From contig NZ_JAKREU010000001.1 in assembly GCF_022664435.1 (NCBI RefSeq), positions 558,001 through 622,000 on the forward strand: a stretch of 64,000 nucleotides of DNA. The letters are read 5' to 3'. Below are positions 32,262 to 41,910 of the stretch, piece after piece. The notes beneath the pieces are model-generated. The model worked only from the letters and a program-made list of their open reading frames with translations, was not told where the DNA came from and made no database searches. This DNA comes from Sphingomonas panni (GTDB taxonomy: Bacteria > Pseudomonadota > Alphaproteobacteria > Sphingomonadales > Sphingomonadaceae). Each line of letters opens with the position of its first letter. Positions within the stretch are counted from its first letter, which is position 1. Both the position numbers and the translations under genes were made by a program.

Positions 32262-33592
32262 CGCACCGGTCCCGCCAGATCGCGGGCCAGCGCCTTCACC
32301 AGATCCTCGCGCAGCGGCCATTTGTCGGCGGGGAAGTAGTTCACCATCACCGTGCCGCGCACCTGCCGCACCGGATCGACGAACGCGACGGTACCCGCCG
32401 CCCCGCCCCAGCCATAGGTGCCCTTGCCCGGCCGTCCCGGCAGCGTCTCCAGATAGACCGATCCACCCGCGCCGAAGCCCATCTTCGGCCCCGCCTGTCC
32501 GCCGGTCGCACCATCGACCCCGCCAAAGGTGACGCCGGTCGGCAGCAGGTTCGACATGCCGAGCGCCACCGTCGCCGGCTGCAACACGCGCTTCCCGTTC
32601 AATGTGCCGCCATTCTGGAGCATGTGGAGGAAGCGGTCGTAATCGGCGGCCGACATGACCAGTCCCGCCCCGCCATAGGGAAAGCTCGGCGGCGACAGCC
32701 AGACCGAGGTCGCTCCCGGATCGACCGGCACCAGATTGTCGCCGGCCCAGGCATAGTTGGTCGCCAGCCGCCCCTTCTGCGCTGCGGGCACGGTCCAATA
32801 GGTCGACGTCATGCCGAGCGGACCGAACATCCGCGTCTGGAGGAACTTCTCGAACGACATGCCCGAAGCCACCTCGATCACCCGGCCCAGCACGTCCAGC
32901 CCGATCGAATAGCTCCACTTGGTCCCCGGCTCGGCGATCAGCGGCAGGGTCGCGACGCGGTCGGCGAATTCCGCCAGCGATTTCGGCCGCGCCTGCGCCA
33001 TCGCGACCTCGGCCTGTGCGTTGACGGCGGCGGGCACGATGCCCAACCGCTCATACTCCTTCAGCAACGGCCCCTTGGTCACGATGCTGTAGCCAAGGCC
33101 TGCGGTGTGGGTCAGCAGGTGGCGGACCGTGATCGGCGTCGTCGCCGGGCGGCTGGCAAGGCTCTTGTCGGGATCGGTCAGCACCTTCATCGACTTGAAG
33201 CCGGGGATGAAGTCGCTGATCGGCTGGTCGAGCTTCAGCTTGCCGTCCTCGAACAGCATCATCGCGGCCATGCCGGTGATCGGCTTGGTCATCGAATAGA
33301 CCCGCCACAGCGTGTCGACATTGGCCGGCGCAGCACTGGCGTCGGTCGCGACGCGCCCGGCGGCGTGCGCGCTGGTCCAGTCGGGGCCGCCGACGACGAC
33401 AACCATGCCCGGTGCCTTTTTCTGCGCCACATAGTCGCGGACCATCGCCTCGGTCGCGGGCAGCGCGCGCTGGGCGGCGGGCCGGGCGGGCGCAGGCGGC
33501 GGCGCGGCCTGTGCCCATGCCACCGCCGGCTGAACGAGCAACAGCGCGCCGGTCAGCGCCAGCATGTTTCGGACCCGGTTCTTGTCCCTCAT
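32258..33592 (-). CDS. serine hydrolase, class C beta-lactamase/esterase-like family
   Basis: This 444-residue exported protein has a signal peptide (hydrophobic 10-26, cleavage near AWAQA) and one beta-lactamase-superfamily domain. The catalytic SxxK is SMTK (Ser100-Lys103) and the Tyr motif is YSI in KWSYSIGLDVLG. Near the end there is GWGGAAGT in place of the KTG box. Family members act as esterases, D-aminopeptidases or penicillin-binding-protein-like hydrolases rather than as antibiotic-resistance enzymes, and the substrate is unknown. It overlaps mutY upstream and nudC downstream by 4 bp each. Confidence 0.9.
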   Translation of the reverse strand: MRDKNRVRNMLALTGALLLVQPAVAWAQAAPPPAPARPAAQRALPATEAMVRDYVAQKKAPGMVVVVGGPDWTSAHAAGRVATDASAAPANVDTLWRVYSMTKPITGMAAMMLFEDGKLKLDQPISDFIPGFKSMKVLTDPDKSLASRPATTPITVRHLLTHTAGLGYSIVTKGPLLKEYERLGIVPAAVNAQAEVAMAQARPKSLAEFADRVATLPLIAEPGTKWSYSIGLDVLGRVIEVASGMSFEKFLQTRMFGPLGMTSTYWTVPAAQKGRLATNYAWAGDNLVPVDPGATSVWLSPPSFPYGGAGLVMSAADYDRFLHMLQNGGTLNGKRVLQPATVALGMSNLLPTGVTFGGVDGATGGQAGPKMGFGAGGSVYLETLPGRPGKGTYGWGGAAGTVAFVDPVRQVRGTVMVNYFPADKWPLREDLVKALARDLAGPVR

Positions 33593-34620
33593 CGCATTCC
33601 CTCCACAACCGCAATCGCCCGCGCGAACAGCGTCGGCATGCCGGCGGCTTCGATGTCCGCGACCGGCCACCATTCGCCCTGCGCGGTGTCGGCCACTGCA
33701 TCCGCCACCATGACGGTGCAGGCAAGATCGAAATGGGTAAAACCGTGGCGGACCAGACCGATGCTGCGCCAATCGGCGGCGAACGGCGCGCCTTCGGTGC
33801 CGGGATCGGCGTCGCTCCACGGCCCGGTCGGCAGCGCGCGCATGCCGCCCAGCATCCCCTTGTCCGGCCGCCGTACCAGTAGCACCCGTCCGTCGCGCTC
33901 CGCCCAGAACAAGGTGCCGAACCGCTGCGGCTTCGCCTTCTTCGCGGCCTTCACCGGAAAGGCATCGGGCGTACCGGTCGCATAGGCGGCGCAATCGTCG
34001 CGTAGCGGGCAGAACAGGCAGCGGGGAGACCGCGCAGTACAGACCATCGATCCCAGGTCCATCATCGCCTGTGCGAAGTCGCCCGCGCGGGCGTCCGGCG
34101 TGATCGTATCGGTCGCCGTGCGGATCGCCGGGCGGGCACCGGGCAGCGGATCGCCGATTGCAAACAGTCGCGACACCACCCGCTCGACATTGGCGTCGAC
34201 CACTACCGCCCGCCGGCCAAAGGCGATCGCGGCGATCGCAGCCGCCGTATAGTCACCGATGCCCGGCAATTTGCGCAGCTCGCTCTCGGTATCGGGCAGC
34301 GCACCCCGAGCCGCGACGACCCGCGCGCACGCGAGCAGATTGCGAGCGCGGGCATAATAGCCCAGCCCCGCCCATGCCGCCATCACATCGGCATCGTCCG
34401 CCGCCGCCAGCGCCGCGAAGGACGGCCAGCGCGCCGTCCATGCCTCAAAATAGGGCCGCACGCTCGCCACCTGCGTCTGTTGCAGCATCACCTCCGACAA
34501 CCACACGCGATAGGGGTCGGGCGCGGCGGTGCCCGGCGGGCTGCGCCATGGCAGGCTGCGATGGTTGCGGTCGTACCAGTCGAGTAACCGTTCGGCGACA
34601 GAGAGATGCTTGGCGTCCAC
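33589..34620 (-). CDS. mutY: A/G-specific adenine DNA glycosylase MutY
   Basis: MutY removes adenine mispaired with 8-oxoguanine. The 343-residue protein has the helix-hairpin-helix domain (LPGIGDYTAAAIAAIAFG, with VVDANVERVVSRL carrying the catalytic Asp), the 4Fe-4S loop CTARSPRCLFCPLRDDC with the exact C-X6-C-X2-C-X5-C spacing, and a C-terminal MutT-like 8-oxoG recognition domain. ATG codons are absent at the N-terminus; GTG 34620 (VDAKHLSVAERLL) gives a family-like start. It is divergent from dciA with only 28 bp between start codons, and overlaps the serine hydrolase gene (ATGA). Confidence 0.93.
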   Translation of the reverse strand: MDAKHLSVAERLLDWYDRNHRSLPWRSPPGTAAPDPYRVWLSEVMLQQTQVASVRPYFEAWTARWPSFAALAAADDADVMAAWAGLGYYARARNLLACARVVAARGALPDTESELRKLPGIGDYTAAAIAAIAFGRRAVVVDANVERVVSRLFAIGDPLPGARPAIRTATDTITPDARAGDFAQAMMDLGSMVCTARSPRCLFCPLRDDCAAYATGTPDAFPVKAAKKAKPQRFGTLFWAERDGRVLLVRRPDKGMLGGMRALPTGPWSDADPGTEGAPFAADWRSIGLVRHGFTHFDLACTVMVADAVADTAQGEWWPVADIEAAGMPTLFARAIAVVEGMR

Positions 34621-34648
34621 GCCGGCTCTATGGCATGGGATGCGCACA

Positions 34649-35182
34649 ATGACGACGCGCCCACGCCCCCATGCGACGATTCCCGAACCCCGCCGCCGCG
34701 GCGGCGCGCGGCCCGTGGCCGAATTGCTGCCCGATATCGGTGGCGCGGCGTTCCGAAAGTTCGGTTTCGTACAGTCGGCCGTGGTCAGCCGCTGGGGCGA
34801 GATCGTCGGCGAACGCTTTGCCCGCGTGTCCGCCCCCGAATCGATCCGGTTCCCGCCGGGCAAGCGCGCCGACGGCACGCTGACGCTGATCGTATCGGGC
34901 GCGCACGGCACGATGATGCAGCATATCGCCCCCGAAATCGTCGAGCGGGTGAACCGTTTCTTCGGCTATGCCGCGGTCGCCCGACTCCAGTTCCGCCATG
35001 GCGAGGTCCGCCCGCGCCGCGCGATGCCGCCGCGCCGCGAACCGCCGCCGATCCCGGCCGAAATGCACGAAAGCCTGCGCGACATCGCCGACCCCGAACT
35101 GCGCGAGGTTCTCGCCGCACTCGCCGGGGCCGTCGCCGCGCCGCCGCCCCCCGCCATTCCGATCCTTGGCAAGGTCCGCTGA
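34649..35182 (+). CDS. DciA-like DUF721 protein
   Basis: This 177-residue protein has the DUF721 fold (about residues 20-110): PVAELLPDIGGAAFRKFGF, VVSRWGEIVGERFARVSAP, LTLIVSGAHGTMMQHIAPEIVERVNRFFGYAAVARL. DciA in related bacteria loads or operates the DnaB replicative helicase. A Pro/Arg-rich C-terminal part follows, with a helical segment ELREVLAALAGAV at the end. ATG 34649 is only 28 bp from the mutY start on the other strand. The stop overlaps the ATG of the DsbA-like gene by one base, consistent with a mutY/dciA-dsbA-dsbA-smc arrangement. Confidence 0.85.
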   Translation: MTTRPRPHATIPEPRRRGGARPVAELLPDIGGAAFRKFGFVQSAVVSRWGEIVGERFARVSAPESIRFPPGKRADGTLTLIVSGAHGTMMQHIAPEIVERVNRFFGYAAVARLQFRHGEVRPRRAMPPRREPPPIPAEMHESLRDIADPELREVLAALAGAVAAPPPPAIPILGKVR

Positions 35183-35874
35183 TGCGCATCCTGATCCTGC
35201 TCTGCTCGTTCATCCTCGCCCTGTTCGGGATGCCCCCGGCCAAGGCGCAGGCCCCCGCCCATGCCGCGACCGCGCGCAACTGGACCAACAGCGTCGCGAT
35301 GCTGCCGACCGGCGGCGTCGCCATCGGCAACCCGATGGCGCGGGTGCAGCTGGTCGAATGGGTCAGCTATACCTGTTCGCACTGCGCCGCCTTTGCCCGA
35401 GATGCGAAGCCGGAACTGACCGCGCTGATCCGATCGGGCCGGGTCCGCGTCGAATATCGCACGCTGCCGCGCGACGCGCTGGACCTGACCGCCGCCCTGC
35501 TCGCGCGTTGCGGCGGGGCGAACCGGTTCCTCGCCGCACATGATGCGATCTTCGCGCAGCAGACCGCGATGCTGGACAAGGCCGAAGCGTTCGCCGCGAC
35601 CCCGGCCGCGCAGCAGCCAACCGCGACGATCGGCAAGCGGCTGGAACAGCTCGCCGCTGCCACCGAGCTGCGCACGCTGGTGCGGGGACAGGGCGTGGAC
35701 GATGCGAAAATCACCGCCTGCCTGAACGACGAAGCCGCGCAGAAACGGGTCATCGCCATCGCCGAAGCGGCACAAGCTGCCGGCGTCGAGGGCACGCCCA
35801 GCTTCGAGGTCAACGGCAAGAAGGTGGAGGCCCATGACTGGGCCACGCTCAAGCCGTTCCTGACCGCCTCCTGA
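35182..35874 (+). CDS. DsbA-family thiol:disulfide oxidoreductase (periplasmic)
   Basis: This 230-residue exported thioredoxin-fold protein has a signal peptide (hydrophobic 3-19, cleavage near PAKAQA), the active-site dithiol CSHC (Cys65-Cys68) in VEWVSYTCSHCAAFA, a helical insertion, and the cis-proline strand GVEGTPSFEVNG near the C-terminus. Proteins of this type introduce or isomerise disulfide bonds in the periplasm. It starts one base inside the dciA stop and is followed 23 bp later by a related gene, so the two probably arose by tandem duplication. Confidence 0.9.
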   Translation: MRILILLCSFILALFGMPPAKAQAPAHAATARNWTNSVAMLPTGGVAIGNPMARVQLVEWVSYTCSHCAAFARDAKPELTALIRSGRVRVEYRTLPRDALDLTAALLARCGGANRFLAAHDAIFAQQTAMLDKAEAFAATPAAQQPTATIGKRLEQLAAATELRTLVRGQGVDDAKITACLNDEAAQKRVIAIAEAAQAAGVEGTPSFEVNGKKVEAHDWATLKPFLTAS

Positions 35875-35897
35875 TCCTTATAACGAGAGTAGATCCC

Positions 35898-36632
35898 ATG
35901 CGTTTCGCATTCCCCCTAATCGCGCTTGCCGCCCTGTCGGCCTGTGGTGGCGGTGATTCCGGCAGCGGCACTAACGGCACCGCCGCCGCGCCCGTCGCCA
36001 ATGTCGCGGCACCGGCCGGCAAGAAGTGGACCGACATGGTCGCGGTCACGCCCGAGGGCGGCTATCGCATCGGCAATCCCGATGCGGCGGTGAAGCTGGT
36101 CGAATATGGCTCGCGCACCTGCCCGACCTGCGGTGCGTTCGGGCGCGAAGCCAACGAACCGCTCATCAACAACTATGTCTCGACCGGCAAGGTGAGCTTC
36201 GAGTTCCGCGACTTCGCCGTACATGGCGCGCCCGACCTGGCGGCGGCGGTGCTCGGCCGTTGCAACGGGACCGCGACCTTCTTCCCCCTGCTCGAAGCGA
36301 TGTACCAGGACCAGGCCGCGACCCTGGAGCGGATGCAGGCGATCCCGCAGGCCGAACAGGCGCGGCTCCAGTCGATCCCGCCGCTCCAGGCCGTCACCGG
36401 CTGGGCCGATGCGGCCGGTTTCGTCGATTTCGTAAAGCAGCGCGGCGTGCCCGAAGCCAAGGCGCGCCAGTGCCTCGCCGACCAGAAGCTGTTGCAGGAG
36501 GTCGTGAAGATCACCGAAGAGGGCGGCGCGACCGTCACCGGCACGCCGACCTTCCTGATCAACGGCGAAAAGGTCGAGAACGCCGTGACCTGGGCACAGA
36601 TCGAAGCGGCGCTGAAGGGCGCTGGCGCCTGA
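35898..36632 (+). CDS. DsbA-family thioredoxin-like lipoprotein
   Basis: This 244-residue paralogue of the preceding protein is targeted as a lipoprotein: the lipobox is LSAC (Cys16) followed by a Gly/Ser/Asn/Ala linker. The thioredoxin-like domain carries CPTC (Cys75-Cys78) in VEYGSRTCPTCGAFG and the cis-Pro strand TVTGTPTFLINGEKV. The RTCPTC active site differs from YTCSHC of its neighbour, so the two probably have different redox potentials or clients. The smc GTG lies only 4 bp after its stop, which makes co-transcription with smc likely. Confidence 0.9.
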   Translation: MRFAFPLIALAALSACGGGDSGSGTNGTAAAPVANVAAPAGKKWTDMVAVTPEGGYRIGNPDAAVKLVEYGSRTCPTCGAFGREANEPLINNYVSTGKVSFEFRDFAVHGAPDLAAAVLGRCNGTATFFPLLEAMYQDQAATLERMQAIPQAEQARLQSIPPLQAVTGWADAAGFVDFVKQRGVPEAKARQCLADQKLLQEVVKITEEGGATVTGTPTFLINGEKVENAVTWAQIEAALKGAGA

Positions 36633-36636
36633 TCCC

Positions 36637-39600
36637 GTGGCCGCGGGGAACGACGCGGCCACACCGCCCACGCCGGGGCTGACGCTCCGGCGGCTGCGGC
36701 TTACCGGCTTCAAGAGCTTCGTCGACCCGGCCGATCTGGTGATCGAGTCCGGACTGACCGGCGTCGTCGGACCCAATGGTTGCGGCAAGTCGAACCTGCT
36801 CGAAGCGCTGCGCTGGACCATGGGCGAGAACAGCGCGAAATCGCTGCGCGGCGCCGGCATGGACGACGTCATCTTCGCCGGCACCGAAACCCGCCCCCAG
36901 CGCGACTTTGCCGAGGTGGCGATCCTGGCGGAGGATGCCGCTGGCGACGAGGTGGAGATCGTCCGCCGGATCGAACGCGGGGCCGGCTCCGCCTATCGCA
37001 TCAACGGTCGCGACGTGCGGGCGAAGGACGTGTCGCTGCTGTTCGCCGACGCGGCGACCGGTGCGCATTCGCCCGCGCTTGTCAGCCAGAACCGGATCGG
37101 TGCGGTCATCGCCGCCCGCCCCGCCGAGCGCCGCGCGATGCTGGAGGATGCCGCCGGCATCTCCGGCCTGCATGTCCGCCGCCGCGATGCCGAATCGAAA
37201 CTGCGCGCGACCGAAGCCAATCTCGACCGGCTGGGTGAGATGGCGCAGGAACAGGATGCACGCGCCGTGATCCTCCGGCGACAGGCAAAGGTCGCCGCGC
37301 GCTATCGCGAACTGACCGACGCGATCCGCATTGCCGAAGCGCGCGCGATCTACGCCCGCTGGCGCGACGCCGCCACCGCTGCCGACACCGCCAAGGCCGA
37401 AGCACAGGCGGCCGAGACGCTGGTCGCCGGACAGGGCAGCGCGCAGGCGGAGGCGGTCGCCGAACAGGCCGCCGCCACACAGGCGCTGGCGAGTGCGCGC
37501 GCCGCCGCACAGGCGCTGCACCAGCGCGCCACCGATGCCGGCCATGCCCGCGAGCGGCTGCAGGCACAGGCCCATGCCGCGACCCGACGACTGGCCGATC
37601 TGGAGGCGCAGGCCGCGCGCCTCAGCGCAGACCGCAAGCGCGAGGCGGCGCTGGCCGGCGATGCGGCCCATGCGGTGGTGCGGCTACGCGACGAGACCGC
37701 CGCGCTGACGACGGCGATTGCGGAAGCGGCGGCCCGTCTGCCCCGGCTCGACGCCGCGCTCGTTCAGGCGAATGCGCAGGCGGCGATCGCCGATGCCGCA
37801 CATGGTGACGCGCTGGCGGCGCAGGCGGCCGAACTGGCCGAGGCGCGGGTCGCGGCGGCGGCGCAGGACGCGGCGCATGTCCGGCTGGACCGTGCCCGTC
37901 GCGACGCAGCACGGGCGCGCGCCGAACAGGCCGCGTTACCCGCCCTCGCCCCCCTGACCGCCGAACGGACGGCGGCGGCCGAACGGCGGGCCGGTGCGCA
38001 GGCCAGCGCCGATTCGGCCCGCACCGTCATCGTCCAGGCCGAGGGGGCCGAACGATCGGCGCAGGAGGCGCGTGGGCGCGCGCAGGCCGACCGGGCGACC
38101 GCCACCGCCGAACTGGCGGCACTGCACGCAGAAATCGCCGCGCTGGAACGGGCGTTGCGCCGGACCGGTCGCGCACGGATCATCGATTCGGTGGTGGTCG
38201 AACCGGGGTTCGAGGCGGCATTGGCGGCGGCATTGGGCGACGATCTCGACGCCGGGACCGATCCCGCCGACGATCGTTACTGGGACACCGACGCTGCGCC
38301 GATCGACGGTCCGGCGGTTCCGCACGGCATCGGACGGCTGTCGGCACAGGTCACCGCCCCGGCGCTCGCCCGGCGGCTGACACAGGTGCTGGTGGTCGAA
38401 CGCGACGAGGGCACCGAACTGGCGGTCGGGCAGCGGCTGGTGACGCTCGACGGGGCGATGCGTCGCTGGGACGGGCTGCGCACCAAGGCGGGATCGGGGG
38501 CCGCCGCGGCCGAGCGGCTCGCGCGTACCAACCGGTTGCGGTCGCTGGGGCAGGAACGCCCGGCGCTGGTCGCGCGGCGGGATGCCGCCGATGCTGCGCT
38601 GGCGGCGGCCGATACCGCGATCGGCGACGCGCGGGCGACGCTGGCCGCTGCCCGCCGCACGCTCGAACAGGCCGAATCGCAGGCGCGCGAGGCGCTGCGC
38701 GCGGAGGACCGCGCCACCGCCGCGATCGAACGGGCGCAGGCGCGGGCCGACGACGTCGCCGCCCGGCTGGCCCGAATTCACAGCGACCTGATCGAGGCGC
38801 AGGACGAATCCGACCGCGCCGATGCCGCGCTCCGGCAACTGCCCGACCGCAGCGCGACCGCCGGGCGGGTCGCCGCGCTGGCGACGGCGGCAGCGACCGC
38901 TCGCGCGGAGGTGGCCGATGCCCGTGCCGGCCGCACATCGCTCGACGCAGCGCTGCAGCGCGACCGGGAGCGGCTAGCGACGGCCAGGACCGAGATCGTC
39001 GCATGGCAGTCCCGTGCCGCAGATGCCGACCGACGCATCGCCGAGGTCGATGCCCGGATCGCCACCATCGCGGCCGACCGCGCCGCGTTGCACGATCGCC
39101 CGGCGGCGCTGGCGGCGGAACTGGCGCAGGTCGACGATATGCTGGCCAGTCTCCGGCAGGCGACGACCGAAGCGGTGACGCTGGAACAAGCTGAGGAAGC
39201 ACGACTACGCGCTGCCGAGCGCGCGGCCGGAACGATCGCCGAATCGCTCGCGGCCGCGCGCGAACGCCGCGCCGGAGCCAGCGCCCGGGCGGAGGCACAG
39301 GAACAGCGGCGGCTGGAAATGGGTCGCCTGTCGGGTGAACGCTTCCAATGCCCGCCGCCGCTGCTGCCGCGCATCGGCTTCACCGGCGCGGAGGTCGACG
39401 ACGCGGCGGGCGAGGCCGCGGCGCATGACCGCCTGCTCGCCGATCGCGACCGGATCGGCCCGGTCAATCTGATCGCCGATACCGAACTGGCCGAACTGGA
39501 GGCGGCGCAGGGCGAGACGGCGGCCGAACGCGCCGAACTGGCCGAGGCGGTGCAACGGCTGCGCGGATCGATCGGGACGTTGAACCGCGAGGGACGCGCA

Positions 39601-40080
39601 CGGCTGCTGGCGGCGTTCGCGGCGGTCGACGGCCATTTCCGCCGGCTGTTCGCCGCATTGTTCGATGGCGGGCAGGCGCAGCTCGAACTGGTCGATTCGG
39701 ACGACCCGCTGGAAGCGGGCCTCGAAATCCTTGCTCAGCCACCGGGCAAAAGGCTGCAGTCGCTGACGTTGCTATCGGGCGGGGAACAGGCGCTGACCGC
39801 CGTCGCGCTGATCTTCGCGCTGTTCCTGACCAACCCGTCGCCGATCTGCGTGCTGGACGAGGTCGACGCGCCGCTGGACGACGCCAATATCGACCGCTTC
39901 TGCGACCTGCTCGACCGCATGGCCGCCGATACCGACACCCGCTACCTGATCGTCACCCACAATGCGGCGACGATGAGCCGGATGCACCGTCTGTTCGGCG
40001 TTACCATGGTCGAACGCGGCGTCAGCCGGCTGGTATCGGTCGATCTGGGCGGCGCGACGACGCTGCTGGCGGCGGAGTAA
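36637..40080 (+). CDS. smc: chromosome segregation ATPase SMC
   Basis: This 1147-residue SMC protein is the core of bacterial condensin for chromosome organisation. Its Walker A is GPNGCGKS (45-52), followed by a long Ala/Arg/Glu/Gln coiled coil, a central hinge (about 515-620, opening IIDSVVVEPGFEAALAAALG), a second coiled coil, the ABC signature LLSGGEQALTAVAL and Walker B SPICVLDEVDAPLDD. The start is GTG 36637, which matches the short preceding tail (TPGLTLRRLRLTGFKSF is the standard SMC opening). scpA/scpB are not in the window. The gene ends 13 bp before a type A palindrome. Confidence 0.95.
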   Translation: MAAGNDAATPPTPGLTLRRLRLTGFKSFVDPADLVIESGLTGVVGPNGCGKSNLLEALRWTMGENSAKSLRGAGMDDVIFAGTETRPQRDFAEVAILAEDAAGDEVEIVRRIERGAGSAYRINGRDVRAKDVSLLFADAATGAHSPALVSQNRIGAVIAARPAERRAMLEDAAGISGLHVRRRDAESKLRATEANLDRLGEMAQEQDARAVILRRQAKVAARYRELTDAIRIAEARAIYARWRDAATAADTAKAEAQAAETLVAGQGSAQAEAVAEQAAATQALASARAAAQALHQRATDAGHARERLQAQAHAATRRLADLEAQAARLSADRKREAALAGDAAHAVVRLRDETAALTTAIAEAAARLPRLDAALVQANAQAAIADAAHGDALAAQAAELAEARVAAAAQDAAHVRLDRARRDAARARAEQAALPALAPLTAERTAAAERRAGAQASADSARTVIVQAEGAERSAQEARGRAQADRATATAELAALHAEIAALERALRRTGRARIIDSVVVEPGFEAALAAALGDDLDAGTDPADDRYWDTDAAPIDGPAVPHGIGRLSAQVTAPALARRLTQVLVVERDEGTELAVGQRLVTLDGAMRRWDGLRTKAGSGAAAAERLARTNRLRSLGQERPALVARRDAADAALAAADTAIGDARATLAAARRTLEQAESQAREALRAEDRATAAIERAQARADDVAARLARIHSDLIEAQDESDRADAALRQLPDRSATAGRVAALATAAATARAEVADARAGRTSLDAALQRDRERLATARTEIVAWQSRAADADRRIAEVDARIATIAADRAALHDRPAALAAELAQVDDMLASLRQATTEAVTLEQAEEARLRAAERAAGTIAESLAAARERRAGASARAEAQEQRRLEMGRLSGERFQCPPPLLPRIGFTGAEVDDAAGEAAAHDRLLADRDRIGPVNLIADTELAELEAAQGETAAERAELAEAVQRLRGSIGTLNREGRARLLAAFAAVDGHFRRLFAALFDGGQAQLELVDSDDPLEAGLEILAQPPGKRLQSLTLLSGGEQALTAVALIFALFLTNPSPICVLDEVDAPLDDANIDRFCDLLDRMAADTDTRYLIVTHNAATMSRMHRLFGVTMVERGVSRLVSVDLGGATTLLAAE

Positions 40081-40093
40081 GCCTCTGAAAAAC

Positions 40094-40176
40094 CGTCACC
40101 CCAGCGCAGGCTGGGGTCTCCTGCGGCGAGGAGCGCGCTCCATTACGGGGAGACCCCAGCCTACGCTGGGGTGACG
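40094..40176. repeat. intergenic inverted repeat, type A (copy 3)
   Basis: CGTCACCCCAGCGCAGGCTG and CAGCCTACGCTGGGGTGACG enclose GGGTCTCC and GGAGACCC, identical to copy 1 except for a few bases and the centre. It separates the convergent smc and EF-hand genes. Confidence 0.85.
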
Positions 40177-40186
40177 TAAATTTCCC

Positions 40187-40510
40187 CTACTGCCCCGCCT
40201 TCACGATCGCGCGATACTCCTCGCGCGTGATCTTGCCGTCCTTGTTCTGGTCCATCAGCGCAAAGGCGGTGGCGAGGCCGGCGGCGGCCTGTCCCTTTTG
40301 CGACGGGTCCTGCCGCGCCGCCTCGGCGTCGATCTTCGCACTCATCGCGTCGAACTCGGCCTTGCTGATCGTGCCGTCCTTGTCGGTGTCGAACACCGTG
40401 AAGAACTCGGTCTCGTCCTCGGCGCCCGGTTCGACCACCGGTGCGGGCGGCGCGGCCGGCGCCGGCGTGGGAGCGGTCTGCAACGCAAGGGCGAGGATGG
40501 CGAACAGCAT
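40187..40510 (-). CDS. small secreted EF-hand calcium-binding protein
   Basis: This 107-residue protein starts with a hydrophobic N-terminus ([13 protein letters not shown]) that could be a signal peptide or membrane anchor, followed by a Pro/Ala spacer and two canonical EF-hand loops: [12 protein letters not shown] (41-52) and [12 protein letters not shown] (87-98), each with Asp/Asn/Asp, Gly and terminal Glu ligands. Two loops suggest a calcium sensor or buffer in the periplasm. Function is unknown. ATG 40510 is preferred over a start further upstream. It is divergent from argG. Confidence 0.85.
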   Translation of the reverse strand: MLFAILALALQTAPTPAPAAPPAPVVEPGAEDETEFFTVFDTDKDGTISKAEFDAMSAKIDAEAARQDPSQKGQAAAGLATAFALMDQNKDGKITREEYRAIVKAGQ

Positions 40511-40647
40511 CGGGTCAGATTCTTTCCGAACAGGGGAAACGCGGCGCAGGATTGCACCGCCCGGCCCCCGGTGCAAGCGCGTGTCCTTGCGCCGCGGCCC
40601 CGCGTCGCCTAACCGCGCGCCGAACGCTTACCTTCAAGGAGCCGCCC

Positions 40648-41865
40648 ATGGCCGAGTCCATTAATCGCGTCGTCCTCGCCTATTCGGGCGGCCTCGACAC
40701 CAGCGTCATCCTCAAATGGCTGCAGCAGGAATATAATTGCGAGGTGGTGACCTTCACCGCCGATCTCGGCCAGGGCGAGGAGCTGGAGCCGGCGCGCAAG
40801 AAGGCCGAGCTGATGGGCATCAAGCCCGAGCATATCTTCATCGACGACCTGCGCGAGGAATTCGTCCGCGACTTCGTGTTCCCGATGATGCGCTCGAACG
40901 CGCTGTACGAGGGGCTGTACCTGCTCGGCACCTCGATCGCGCGCCCGCTGATCGCCAAGCGCCAGATCGAGATCGCGAAGATGGTCAACGCCGACGCGGT
41001 CAGCCACGGCGCGACCGGCAAGGGCAACGACCAGGTCCGCTTCGAACTCGGCTATTACGCGCTCCAGCCCGATATCAAGGTCATCGCGCCGTGGCGCGAA
41101 TGGGACCTGACCAGCCGCACCGCGCTGATCGCCTTCGCCGAACAGCACCAGATCCCGGTGCCTAAGGACAAGCGCGGCGAATCGCCCTTCTCGACCGACG
41201 CCAACCTGCTGCACACCTCGTCCGAGGGGAAGGTGCTGGAGGACCCGTGGGACGAAGTGCCCGATTACGTGTTCTCGCGCACGGTGAACCCGGAAGACGC
41301 ACCCGACACGCCGCAGGTCATCACCGTCGCGTTCGAACGCGGCGATGCGGTGGCGGTGGATGGCGAAGGCATGTCGCCCGCCACGCTGCTCGCCAAGCTC
41401 AACGAGCTGGGCCGTGCACACGGCATCGGCCGCCTCGACCTCGTCGAGAACCGCTTCGTCGGCATGAAGTCGCGCGGGATGTACGAAACGCCGGGCGGCA
41501 CCATCCTGCACGCCGCACACCGTGCGATCGAACAGATCACGCTGGATCGCGGTGCCGCGCACCTGAAGGACGAACTGGCCCCGCGCTATGCCGAACTGGT
41601 CTATAACGGCTTCTGGTTCTCGCCGGAGCGCGAGATGCTGCAGGCTGCGATCGACCACAGCCAACACAAGGTGTCGGGCGAGGTCCGCCTGAAGCTGTAC
41701 AAGGGCGGGGTCCATGTCATCGGCCGCCGTTCGCCCAATTCGCTCTACAGCGAAAAGGTCGTGACGTTCGAGGACGATCAGGGCGCCTATGACCAGCGCG
41801 ATGCGGCGGGCTTCATCAAGCTGAACGCGCTGCGCCTGCGCCTGCTCGGCCGGCGGGATCGCTGA
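40648..41865 (+). CDS. argG: argininosuccinate synthase
   Basis: This 405-residue enzyme joins citrulline and aspartate at the expense of ATP in arginine synthesis. The N-terminal ATP-binding P-loop is AYSGGLDTS (11-19). [13 protein letters not shown] and the aspartate/citrulline-binding region ([17 protein letters not shown]) are intact, and [12 protein letters not shown] is the typical early block. AAGGAG lies 6 nt before the ATG at 40648. A perfect hairpin follows the stop. No other arg gene is adjacent in the window. Confidence 0.96.
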   Translation: MAESINRVVLAYSGGLDTSVILKWLQQEYNCEVVTFTADLGQGEELEPARKKAELMGIKPEHIFIDDLREEFVRDFVFPMMRSNALYEGLYLLGTSIARPLIAKRQIEIAKMVNADAVSHGATGKGNDQVRFELGYYALQPDIKVIAPWREWDLTSRTALIAFAEQHQIPVPKDKRGESPFSTDANLLHTSSEGKVLEDPWDEVPDYVFSRTVNPEDAPDTPQVITVAFERGDAVAVDGEGMSPATLLAKLNELGRAHGIGRLDLVENRFVGMKSRGMYETPGGTILHAAHRAIEQITLDRGAAHLKDELAPRYAELVYNGFWFSPEREMLQAAIDHSQHKVSGEVRLKLYKGGVHVIGRRSPNSLYSEKVVTFEDDQGAYDQRDAAGFIKLNALRLRLLGRRDR

Positions 41866-41866
41866 A

Positions 41867-41882
41867 CCGGCGCTAACGCCGG
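41867..41882 (+). terminator. hairpin after argG
   Basis: CCGGCG, CTAA, CGCCGG forms a 6-bp stem starting right after the argG stop, followed by ATTAACC. The stem is strong but the U-tract is poor, so termination may be partial; the downstream GT-C operon starts 29 bp later and might receive read-through. Confidence 0.5.
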
Positions 41883-41910
41883 ATTAACCATGACCCCATA
41901 GGCAGGCGAC

